From: CAYNDB01 sp964395915
GTDB lineage: Bacteria; Nitrospinota_A; UBA7883; JAJRTC01
Direction of reading: 5' to 3'
DNA: 12,495 bases
Assembly (NCBI GenBank): GCA_964395915.1
Contig: CAYNDB010000076.1
Span: 1-12,495 of the forward strand
The notes under the pieces were generated by a model. That model did not search any database. It was not told the DNA's origin and saw only the letters and a program-made list of their open reading frames with translations. Position numbers and translations under genes: made by a program. This document shows, one piece after another, positions 1-6,325 of the stretch; the first letter of the stretch is position 1, and the number at the start of each line of letters is the position of its first letter.

Positions 1-719
1 ACAAGTATCTCGCTTGGGCCTGCAATCATGTCTATATCCACTTTCCCATACACCTGCCGTTTCGCTTCCGCCACATATACGTTTCCGGGGCCGACGATTT
101 TATCTACCGAAACGATTGTTTTTGTGCCGAACGCCAGCGCCGCCACGGCCTGCGCGCCGCCAACCTTATATATTTCATCAACTCCGGCGATTTTCGCCGC
201 CACCAATACATGTGGATTTATTTCTCCGTCCGGTGTGGGCGTGACCATCACAACCCTGCGAACCCCTGCGATTTTCGCCGGTATAGCGTTCATCAACACA
301 CTGCTGGGATAGGAAGCCTTGCCACCCGGTACGTATATACCCGCTGAATCAAGCGGTCTGATAAGTTGGCCGAGCGTCGCTCCGGCATTGGTGTATTTCC
401 ACGATTGTTCTTTCTGGCGTTTGTGGAACTGTTTTATACGAGCCGCCGATAATTTTAGCGCTCTTACAACTTTTGGGTTGGCGGATATCGAAGCTTTACC
501 GATCTCGGTGTCCGATACCTTCATTGAGCGGGTTGTGTATGCGACTCTGTCGAACTTTTTGGTATATGCCAGCAAAGATTTATCCCCGCGCGACCTTACA
601 TTCCGCACAATTTCAGAGACAACACTTTCCACCCCGGTAGAGCCGAATGACAGGCGCGAATCAAGCTTGTTAATCGCTTGTGAGAATGATCTGGCGGTCT
701 CGCTTTTGATTATTTTCAT
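1..719 (-). CDS. hisD: Histidinol dehydrogenase, N-terminal 239 residues (gene runs off the left edge)
   Basis: Read on the minus strand from the ATG at 719-717, an open frame of 239 codons runs to the window edge without a stop. HisD oxidises L-histidinol to L-histidine in two NAD-dependent steps, the last reactions of histidine biosynthesis in the cytoplasm. Family signatures are clear: YVPGGKASYPSSVLM at residues 129-143, GGAQAVAALAFGT at 187-199, IVGPGNVYVAEAK at 208-220 and DMIAGPSE at 230-237. The family is about 430 residues long, so roughly the C-terminal 45%, with the zinc-site and catalytic histidines, lies outside the window. The ribosome site is weak (GGA about 15 bases upstream). 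It follows the response-regulator gene on the same strand after 140 bases that hold a palindromic repeat, so it may be a separate transcript. No other his genes are visible here. Confidence 0.95.
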   Translation of the reverse strand, partial: MKIIKSETARSFSQAINKLDSRLSFGSTGVESVVSEIVRNVRSRGDKSLLAYTKKFDRVAYTTRSMKVSDTEIGKASISANPKVVRALKLSAARIKQFHKRQKEQSWKYTNAGATLGQLIRPLDSAGIYVPGGKASYPSSVLMNAIPAKIAGVRRVVMVTPTPDGEINPHVLVAAKIAGVDEIYKVGGAQAVAALAFGTKTIVSVDKIVGPGNVYVAEAKRQVYGKVDIDMIAGPSEIL

Positions 720-740
720 TAATATCTATATTCCATACAC

Positions 741-828
741 TGTCATTCTGAGAAGCTTTTAGCGACGAAGAGTCTCATGACATTTTGGGTATCAATAGCT
801 GAGACTTTTCGCTTTGCCCGGAATGACA
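741..828. repeat. Palindromic intergenic repeat element (imperfect inverted repeat)
   Basis: Left arm 741-776 begins TGTCATTCTGAG and ends GAAGAGTCTCA. Right arm 800-828 begins TGAGACTTTTC and ends GGAATGACA. The outer ends (TGTCATTC with GAATGACA) and the inner ends (GAAGAGTCTCA with TGAGACTTTTC, one mismatch) are complementary, with about 23 bases between the arms. The composition resembles dispersed palindromic repeats of the TCATTCTGAGCGAAGCGAAGA type that occur between genes in many bacterial genomes. It sits between two co-directional genes and could fold in RNA and attenuate readthrough into hisD. Only one copy is present in this window, so dispersal is inferred. Confidence 0.6.
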
Positions 829-859
829 TTTTCCACTGTTTTTCAGAGGTCTAAAATTA

Positions 860-2248
860 TTAAGATGTCTGTTTTACGCGCTTCGTATCAATACCAAGTT
901 TCTTGATTTTATACCATATGCTGCGCTCGGAGACTTGCAGTTCTTCCGCGGCTCTATTTTGACGCCAACCGTTTTTTTCAAGCGCTTCCAGGATCAGTTT
1001 CCGCTCATAATTCTGCACGGCGGTTTCAAGATCATGTTCGGACGAGTCGGGGGCTGTGTTCGGCTCATATTTTTTTATCGATATATTTACAGGCAATTCA
1101 TCAAGCTCACTCTCTCCGGGGTCGCTCATCACGACCAGTCTTTCGATTGTGTTTTCAAGTTCCCGAACGTTGCCGGGCCAGTGATACTCCAGAAGTTTAT
1201 CCATCGCGTCCGATGTGATATTTTTCTCTTCAAATTCGTTTTCCGCGCAGAATTTTTTAATGAAGTGATCGACAAGCTCCGGAATGTCTTCCAGCCTCTC
1301 ACGTAAGGGAGGGAGCGGAATGACAATAACGTTGAGCCGGAAATAAAGGTCTTGACGGAACTTGTTCTCCTTTATAGCTTTTTCCAGCTCTCGGTTGGTC
1401 GCCGCGATAACCCTTATATCCACATTCACCGGTGTATGGCTACCGACCCGCTCCACCTCTCTCTCCTGTAACGCCCGAAGAACTTTTGCCTGGGTGGAAA
1501 GCGACATATCGCCGATCTCATCGAGAAACAGTGTGCCGCCGGTGGCCGCTTCAAACTTGCCAACACGCTCGTCCACACCGCTTGCGACATTTTTTTCTAT
1601 CCCGAAAAGCTCTGCTTCTAAAAGGGATTCCGGAATAGCCGAACAATTGACACTGATAAACGGCTTGTCCGCCCTGTCGGAATTATAATGAATCGCCCTT
1701 GAGATAAGCTCTTTGCCGGTGCCTGTTTCACCGGTTATAAGGACGGTGGACCGCACTCTGCCAGCCTTAATGGTAAAGTCGAACACGTCCATCATTTTAC
1801 CGGAAGCCCCTATTATCGTATCGATTTTATGTTTGTCTTTCAGGTCGTGTTTTAGCTGACTGTTTTCAATAGCCAGCCTTCGCGCGTTAATGGCGTTATC
1901 GAGGTTCAGATATAGCTCGTCCGGATCGACGGGTTTACCCAGATAGTGAAACGCTCCTTCTTTTATCGTTTCGATGGCAAGCTTGATATCACGGGACGCT
2001 GTCAATATGATTACCGGCAATATCGGATCGAGTTCATGTAGCGCTCTCATCATCACTAGCCCTGTTGTGTCCGGCATGTAATAATCGAGAATGGCGGCGG
2101 AGAAACCTCCAGCGTTCATTTCGCGCATCGCGTCACGAAATGTGAGGCAGGAAGTGACCTCGTAATCCTTCAGTTTCAGGTACTGTTCCAGCATCTGAAG
2201 CGAATTCAAGTCGTCGTCGACAATCAGTATCTTTGCTTTACCCGTCAT
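860..2248 (-). CDS. NtrC-family response regulator (receiver, AAA+, Fis-type HTH) with degenerate GAFTGA motif
   Basis: A 462-residue, three-domain regulator. The receiver (about 5-120) has acidic D11/D12, phospho-acceptor D55 (LDYYMPD), T83 and K105. The AAA+ core (about 143-372) has Walker A GETGTGKE at 173-180, Walker B GTLFLDEIGD at 238-247, sensor AATN at 282-285 and the arginine region FRQDLYFRLN at 297-306. The C-terminal Fis-type helix-turn-helix (about 415-452) contains NRAAEELQVSERSIWYKIKK. Canonical members use GAFTGA in loop 1 to contact sigma-54; here the aligned residues 220-225 read NVASGV, without the Phe and Thr. It may still activate sigma-54 with altered contacts, or may work differently. 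It starts 22 bases after the kinase stop codon, so it is almost certainly the cognate partner in one operon. The ribosome site is weak (GAGAAA), consistent with translational coupling. Confidence 0.93.
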   Translation of the reverse strand: MTGKAKILIVDDDLNSLQMLEQYLKLKDYEVTSCLTFRDAMREMNAGGFSAAILDYYMPDTTGLVMMRALHELDPILPVIILTASRDIKLAIETIKEGAFHYLGKPVDPDELYLNLDNAINARRLAIENSQLKHDLKDKHKIDTIIGASGKMMDVFDFTIKAGRVRSTVLITGETGTGKELISRAIHYNSDRADKPFISVNCSAIPESLLEAELFGIEKNVASGVDERVGKFEAATGGTLFLDEIGDMSLSTQAKVLRALQEREVERVGSHTPVNVDIRVIAATNRELEKAIKENKFRQDLYFRLNVIVIPLPPLRERLEDIPELVDHFIKKFCAENEFEEKNITSDAMDKLLEYHWPGNVRELENTIERLVVMSDPGESELDELPVNISIKKYEPNTAPDSSEHDLETAVQNYERKLILEALEKNGWRQNRAAEELQVSERSIWYKIKKLGIDTKRVKQTS

Positions 2249-2270
2249 TTTCTCATATCGTTATAGAGCG

Positions 2271-3563
2271 TTACGTTCCATCAGTTTCAACCCCCTGCCT
2301 GTCCGCCAGCGTTCGCGGCCATGAAAACTCTATCACGAAACCTTTTCCCTCATCGGAAATAGCGTGAATGGAGCCTTGATGAAGCTCGACTATTCGTTTA
2401 ACTGTAGGCAATCCCAACCCCACTCCTTTGTTCTTTTTATTAGCCTGGTAATACTCATCGAACAGCGATGCGGCCTGGCTTTCATTCACCCCTGGCCCAT
2501 CATCGCTGATACGGCAGATTATTTTTTCATCCTCGGCAAAAGCTTCCACGTCAATTTTCGAGTTTGCGTATTTTACCGCATTACCGATCAGGTTTAAAAA
2601 CACTCTTTCTATCTGGGCGACATCCAGATCCGCTATCAGGTTGTCTGTCGTTTTAATAGTGTCGACAGTTACCTTTACTCCGTTAAGAGTTACGCCAAGG
2701 CGACGCAAGGTCGTTTCTGGCAAGCATGATATCAAAGCCGATTCAAGACAATGCAAAACATCCGATCGCTCGATATTCAACACGAGTTTGCCAGATTTTA
2801 TTTTAGAATAAACAAGTATATCCTCGACAAATCGGGTAATTTTTTCCGACGACTTTACTACGTTGTCCAAAAGACCGGAAAAACTTTCCGGAGCCGCGTC
2901 GGGAGGCATGTTTTGTATCAGCTTCGCAAAACCTGACACAGGGTTGACGAGCGATAAAAGATCGTGTGTAAGTGAAAAGTAAAGCCTTTCCTTTTCGGCC
3001 TCGCGTGAAACCACTTCCTCGAAAAGCCTTGCGTTCTCCACAGCCACAGCGCATTGTCCCGCCACGATATTAAGCAGCTCCACCGACCTTTCGTCATACA
3101 ACCCTGTCTTGGTATAGCTTTGCACCGAAACAACGCCGGTGATGTTGTCCTGATACATCATAGGCGCCCCCAACCACGATTTGGCCGGTTTACCTCCATG
3201 ACGGATACCGAGCTCTTTGCATTCTTCAAGTGTGTTATACGTCATCAGCAATGGGCGTCTGTTTTTGATGATCCAGCTGTTGATGCCGTCTGACAGAGGA
3301 TAAACTTCCGGTTTTTCCAGGCCGGATCCATCAGCGAAATATCTGGCCAGGAAGGAAAGCTCCTTGTTTACGCCGTCATAAAAAATTACGTTTACCTCAT
3401 CTGTTTCCAGCACAGTTCCAAGACGGGCCACAATCTCCATCGTCATATCTTTAAGCGTGAGCTTGGAAGTGATGAGCCTAACCACCGCGCTAACAGTCTC
3501 AAGGTCGGAAGCGTGAGTCAGGGCGGGTTTGTCTTTGGGATTATCAGCCATTTCGTTTCTCAT
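2271..3563 (-). CDS. Soluble GAF-domain sensor histidine kinase
   Basis: A 430-residue kinase without a membrane segment, so a cytoplasmic sensor. A GAF domain occupies about residues 30-180 (for example GAPMMYQDNITGVVSVQSY at 132-150). The phospho-acceptor region follows with H200 in FSLTHDLLSLVNPVSGF, a variant of the usual H-E-L-R-T-P-L box that keeps the His, an acidic residue and the Pro. The ATPase domain shows the N box (ERVFLNLIGNAVKYA, 319-333), G1 box DDGPG at 354-358, F box LFDEYYQ at 368-374 and G2 box GVGLGLPTVKRIV at 380-392. The start at 3563 is favoured over the in-frame ATG at 3551 because GGAAAG lies just upstream at a usable distance. The stop is 22 bases before the NtrC-type regulator gene, its likely phosphotransfer partner. 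The GAF ligand cannot be deduced. Confidence 0.93.
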   Translation of the reverse strand: MRNEMADNPKDKPALTHASDLETVSAVVRLITSKLTLKDMTMEIVARLGTVLETDEVNVIFYDGVNKELSFLARYFADGSGLEKPEVYPLSDGINSWIIKNRRPLLMTYNTLEECKELGIRHGGKPAKSWLGAPMMYQDNITGVVSVQSYTKTGLYDERSVELLNIVAGQCAVAVENARLFEEVVSREAEKERLYFSLTHDLLSLVNPVSGFAKLIQNMPPDAAPESFSGLLDNVVKSSEKITRFVEDILVYSKIKSGKLVLNIERSDVLHCLESALISCLPETTLRRLGVTLNGVKVTVDTIKTTDNLIADLDVAQIERVFLNLIGNAVKYANSKIDVEAFAEDEKIICRISDDGPGVNESQAASLFDEYYQANKKNKGVGLGLPTVKRIVELHQGSIHAISDEGKGFVIEFSWPRTLADRQGVETDGT

Positions 3564-3571
3564 TAACTTTC

Positions 3572-3584
3572 CATGTTAAACATG
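3572..3584. promoter_or_regulatory. Short palindrome beside the kinase start codon, possible operator
   Basis: CATGTT-A-AACATG is a perfect 13-base palindrome 8 bases upstream of the kinase start codon. A direct repeat TGTGGCGA (3583-3590 and 3611-3618) and a small palindrome TCACAGTGA (3621-3629) lie next to it. A regulator site is possible, but each element is short enough to arise by chance. Confidence 0.2.
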
Positions 3585-3650
3585 TGGCGAAATGATGATA
3601 CCAGCCCAGTTGTGGCGAGATCACAGTGAAAGTAGCCCCCGATGTTTATA

Positions 3651-3686
3651 TATAATAATACCTCAAAAGAGGGTTTCATTATTATA
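3651..3686. promoter_or_regulatory. Divergent-promoter hairpin with TATAAT on both strands
   Basis: TATAATAAT (3651-3659) is exactly complementary to ATTATTATA (3678-3686). Inside, CCTC and GAGG pair around an AAAA loop (3661-3672). The two ends therefore present a perfect -10 hexamer, TATAAT, on each strand, between the minus-strand kinase operon and the plus-strand TusA-like pair. On the minus strand CTGACA (3711-3706) could be a -35 box, but the 19-base spacing is long. On the plus strand no good -35 box is seen. I infer the core of a divergent promoter or an operator; exact start sites are unknown. Confidence 0.35.
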
Positions 3687-3760
3687 GCGGACTGTCCCGT
3701 CGTCTTGTCAGAAAACCTATTTTCGCCTGACTGCATCTAATTGAGTAGAGGTTATAAATA

Positions 3761-4030
3761 ATGATTACTGAGCCTGTCAAGCTTGATTACAGAGGAAAGC
3801 GAGACCTTTCAATCCTAGATGAAATTCGGGAGCTTCTGCTTGTAAAACGTGTCGATGCGGCAGGGGCCGTCGCGATAGTGGATACGGAGAAGTTCTCAAG
3901 AAAAATAGAAGCGTTCGCCACCATAACAAAACTTGAGTTTCAGACGGAAGAAAAGGAAGGGTATTGGGTCGTGCGCCTTAACCCATATACATGTAAAGTC
4001 GTAAACCGATCCTGCGCGTGTAGCCAGTAA
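3761..4030 (+). CDS. TusA-fold protein lacking the Cys-Pro motif (paralogue 1)
   Basis: An 89-residue protein with a TusA/SirA-like outline: KLDYRGKRDLSILDEIRELL at 7-26, a central strand ending IVDTEKF at 39-45, and a C-terminal strand GYWVVRLNP at 67-75. In true TusA proteins the first helix begins L-D-x-R-G-x-x-C-P, and the cysteine carries persulfide sulfur. Here the C-P positions are D15-L16, so that chemistry cannot occur at the usual place. Three cysteines lie instead in the tail (TCK at 77-79 and SCACSQ at 84-89). AGAGG lies 9 bases before the ATG. A close paralogue follows after 9 bases, and a rhodanese gene lies downstream. Family assignment is by eye and moderately sure; a sulfur-related role is inference. 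Confidence 0.7.
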   Translation: MITEPVKLDYRGKRDLSILDEIRELLLVKRVDAAGAVAIVDTEKFSRKIEAFATITKLEFQTEEKEGYWVVRLNPYTCKVVNRSCACSQ

Positions 4031-4039
4031 ATTTATCGC

Positions 4040-4303
4040 ATGGCGATTAAAAGGGCTGTTCTCGATTATCGCGGTAAACGCGACCTTTCTGTAACAGAAG
4101 AGATACGAAAGCTTTTGCTGGATAAAAACGCTGAGTTTGCCGAAGTGGAAGTCCTCGTCGATACAGAAAAGTTCGCTAAAAAGATAGAGGTGTTCGCCGG
4201 GGTCACAGGCTGCGGCTCATGGCGAAAGGAGAAAGAAAACCATTGGTCGGTCATTGTAACCCCACCGTCGTGCAGAGGGGTTGCAAAGGTCATCTGGAAA
4301 TAG
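4040..4303 (+). CDS. TusA-fold protein lacking the Cys-Pro motif (paralogue 2)
   Basis: An 87-residue tandem paralogue of the preceding gene. It shares LDYRGKRDLS at 8-17, EIRxLLL at 21-27, VDTEKF at 40-45 and KIE at 48-50, while the rest has diverged. As in paralogue 1, the positions of the TusA Cys-Pro pair are D15-L16, so the loss predates the duplication or is conserved for a reason. Cysteines are found at C58 (TGCGS) and C78 (PSCRG), different places from paralogue 1. The gap between the genes is 9 bases and no clear Shine-Dalgarno sequence precedes the ATG, which suggests translational coupling. The two proteins may form a heterodimer or may have split roles; neither can be shown from sequence alone. 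Confidence 0.7.
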   Translation: MAIKRAVLDYRGKRDLSVTEEIRKLLLDKNAEFAEVEVLVDTEKFAKKIEVFAGVTGCGSWRKEKENHWSVIVTPPSCRGVAKVIWK

Positions 4304-4458
4304 GAGTTTTCCACAGCTCTGTATTGTATTCATCCCTGAATCCTTTTTCGAGAGCAATCATCAATACACTAGAGTAAATAGAAAAGAGATACGCTGTGAA
4401 GTTTAATAAAGTATTGATAAATTAATGTAATACGCTAAAAATAAAGGAATATAAGATA
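4304..4458. other. AT-rich intergenic region before the cytoplasmic rhodanese gene
   Basis: These 155 bases hold no credible ORF. An inverted pair ATCAATAC (4360-4367) and GTATTGAT (4411-4418) and a direct pair ATACGCT (4389-4395 and 4430-4436) are visible. TTGATA at 4414-4419 resembles a -35 box, but no matching -10 leaves room for the AAGGAAT ribosome site at about 4444-4450. A promoter is plausible; its position is unresolved. Confidence 0.3.
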
Positions 4459-4824
4459 ATGTTTAATATGTTTTCATCATTCGGTTTCCCTCCTGCTGTG
4501 GATGGGGTTGATTATCTTTCACCTGAAGACGCCAAGAAGGGAATGGATACAGGACAATTCAAGGCAGTTGTAGATGTTCGGACACCTGGAGAGTATTACA
4601 CAGCTCATATACCGGAATCGGAGCTTGCTCCCGTAATGAATGTTAATGGTCTTTTAGACAAGCTGGAGCAATATAAAAACGAAGAGATATTGCTCTACTG
4701 CAATACGAAAAACAGCTCCAGCATGGCGGCAAAGGTTTTGGCGACCGCTGGTTTTAAAAACCTTGCGGTATTGGACGGTGGTATCAGCGAGTGGAGCAAA
4801 AGGGGATATCCGATAGAGAATTAA
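4459..4824 (+). CDS. Single-domain cytoplasmic rhodanese with atypical active loop
   Basis: A 121-residue rhodanese-fold protein without signal peptide. It has DVRTPGEYYTAHIPES at 39-54, the catalytic-loop cysteine C81 after EEILLY, and the closing signature LDGGISEWSKRGYP at 105-118. Single-domain rhodaneses transfer sulfane sulfur through a cysteine persulfide. The common loop is C-x-x-G-x-R-S; here it is CNTKNSS, so Gly is replaced by Lys and the anion-binding Arg by Ser. The nucleophile is present but substrate preference may differ, or activity may be low. The start has AAGGAAT about 9 bases upstream. It lies downstream of two TusA-like genes, in keeping with a sulfur-relay context. Domain assignment is firm; the substrate is unknown. 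Confidence 0.9.
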   Translation: MFNMFSSFGFPPAVDGVDYLSPEDAKKGMDTGQFKAVVDVRTPGEYYTAHIPESELAPVMNVNGLLDKLEQYKNEEILLYCNTKNSSSMAAKVLATAGFKNLAVLDGGISEWSKRGYPIEN

Positions 4825-5037
4825 TCAGTCGCGGCGAGGCGCGCTGTCAGTGAGAGGCGCGTTTCGCTTGTAGACTTTTCAGAATAATTTCGATGTTTGC
4901 CCGTCCAGTCTATATGCAAATATCTCACATCGAACATTTCCTCCAACAAGATCATATAAAACTTCCATTTCACCTTGTAGCGACATCTGCATAGAGGGTG
5001 ATTACACTTGCTATTAGTGAAAATGGAGGGATGCATA

Positions 5038-5352
5038 GTGGATGTTCAATCGATTAACTGGAGACATGTCCGGCTATCCCCATGTCAGCGGGCGGAACGA
5101 TGGCATATCACTGAATGCAGGATTGCCAACGGGGAATGTTGCGCCCCAAACGAGTTTGATCCGTATGTGCCGCTAGAGGTAAGGGAGTTTACCAAAAAAA
5201 TGCGCGCAATCGGCGTTACGCCACGATTTACGCAACGGCATTTTGAACTATGGGCCGCGCTGATCGAAATCCTTGGCGCCGAAATATTTGCGGAGCCTTT
5301 TCAATGGAACGAAGATGATGTCGCCTATCACCTGCTGGGATTCAAGCCGTAG
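5038..5352 (+). CDS. Small cysteine-containing protein of unknown function (GTG start)
   Basis: I do not recognise this 104-residue protein. The GTG at 5038 is chosen as start because a full Shine-Dalgarno GGAGGG (5025-5030) lies 7 bases upstream. In-frame upstream candidates (TTG 5008, ATG 5023) have no ribosome site. The N-terminal half has four cysteines, C16, C27 and the adjacent pair C34-C35, within 20 residues, plus H23. The C-terminal half is helical-looking, with aromatic and acidic residues (HFELWAALIEILGAEIF at 68-84). There is no membrane segment or signal peptide. The cysteine group could bind a metal or take part in thiol chemistry, which would suit neighbouring rhodanese and TusA-like genes, but this is inference from context only. 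213 bases separate it from the rhodanese gene, so it may be transcribed separately. Confidence 0.7.
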   Translation: MDVQSINWRHVRLSPCQRAERWHITECRIANGECCAPNEFDPYVPLEVREFTKKMRAIGVTPRFTQRHFELWAALIEILGAEIFAEPFQWNEDDVAYHLLGFKP

Positions 5353-5487
5353 TCTGTTTTTCTGATATTGGTTGGCGACAAGATTAAATACTTTGATGTG
5401 GCAGCCTCTTTTGGGGTATCGTTATTACTCTAAACTGTAGATTTGCAAGCTATATCAATACGCCAAAGGAGTCTTTTCTTACACAAG

Positions 5488-6315
5488 ATGGAAAACCATA
5501 TTGGTCCGTTCAAAGCGGTTGTTCTCGGCATTATACAGGGAGTGACTGAATATTTGCCGGTAAGCTCGTCAGGGCACCTTGTAATAGCGCAAAACCTTTT
5601 CGGCATGAAAGAGCCGGAGCTGTTTTTTGATATCGTTCTGCATATAGGGACGTTAGCCGCAGTGATTTGGTATTACCGGAAAGATATCCACGAAATTATT
5701 TCAGGAACAATAGTCGGAATTGTCGAGTTGAAAAATGGCGCAAAATTTCGTGAGGTAGTGGAAAGTCAGGGCGGATTCAGGCTCATGCTTCTCGTCATTA
5801 TCGGTGTTATCCCAACAGGTTTGATAGGAATTGTTTTCAAGGACGATTTCGAACGCATGTTCGCGTCGGTTGGAGCTGTTGGCGTGATGTTGATAATCAC
5901 AGGAGCCATACTTTTTATAACCCGTTTTACAACCGATAAGGGAAGAGGCGCTTTAAAAATGCACTGGTGGGAGGCTTTCCTTATAGGAGTCGCCCAAGGT
6001 TTAGCGATTACACATGGCATCAGCCGCTTCGGGGCTACTACTAGCCTGGCCCTGTTTTTTGGCATCGGCAGGGAGACCGCCGCTCGATACTCTTTTCTTA
6101 TCGCCATACCGGCAATACTGGGGGCTCTTGTGCTAAAATTTGAGCCTAATGGGACAAACATTCATCTGCCAAGCCTTTTACTTGGGTTTGGTTCATCTAT
6201 GGTTGTAGGCTACATGTGTCTCGTTCTTCTTGTGGCGCTTGTAAAGAGGGGGCGTTTGTCCTGGTTTTCATACTACTGTTTTCTTGCCGGCGGGCTGACA
6301 CTGGCATATTTATAG
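5488..6315 (+). CDS. uppP: Undecaprenyl-diphosphatase (UppP/BacA family)
   Basis: A 275-residue polytopic membrane protein, the usual family length of about 270. It dephosphorylates undecaprenyl diphosphate to the monophosphate lipid carrier used in peptidoglycan and surface-glycan export; loss or overexpression alters bacitracin sensitivity. The first signature, QGVTEYLPVSSSGH, occupies 17-30 (Q17, E21, H30). The second, normally PGxSRSGAT, reads HGISRFGATT at 176-185 with R180 retained but Pro replaced by His and the second Ser by Phe. Multiple hydrophobic segments span the protein. I place the start at ATG 5488 (MENHIGPFKAVVLGI), matching the family N-terminus; AAAGGAG lies further upstream than usual (about 17 bases), and a TTG start at 5443 would add 15 residues. 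manC follows after 10 bases, an envelope-biosynthesis pair. Confidence 0.93.
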   Translation: MENHIGPFKAVVLGIIQGVTEYLPVSSSGHLVIAQNLFGMKEPELFFDIVLHIGTLAAVIWYYRKDIHEIISGTIVGIVELKNGAKFREVVESQGGFRLMLLVIIGVIPTGLIGIVFKDDFERMFASVGAVGVMLIITGAILFITRFTTDKGRGALKMHWWEAFLIGVAQGLAITHGISRFGATTSLALFFGIGRETAARYSFLIAIPAILGALVLKFEPNGTNIHLPSLLLGFGSSMVVGYMCLVLLVALVKRGRLSWFSYYCFLAGGLTLAYL

Positions 6316-6325
6316 GGAAAAACTA

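Noticed and set aside
319..762. Plus-strand open frame of 147 codons opposite hisD
   Set aside because: The minus strand carries unmistakable HisD signatures through the same bases; the plus frame has no recognisable motif and no ribosome site.
4360..4418. Inverted pair ATCAATAC/GTATTGAT before the rhodanese gene
   Set aside because: Eight bases separated by 43 in AT-rich DNA is expected by chance; kept only as a note in the intergenic entry.
4836..4861. GAGGCGCG direct repeat just after the rhodanese stop as a terminator or repeat element
   Set aside because: Repeats are direct, not inverted, only 8 bases long, and no T-tract follows.
4821..5036. Minus-strand open frame of 71 codons in the interval after the cytoplasmic rhodanese
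   Set aside because: Its start overlaps the ribosome site of the plus-strand gene at 5038, it overlaps the rhodanese stop, and it has no family-like pattern.
5399..5415. TGGCAGC followed by TTTGG before uppP, resembling a sigma-54 -24/-12 promoter
   Set aside because: The invariant GC at -12 is missing at the required distance.
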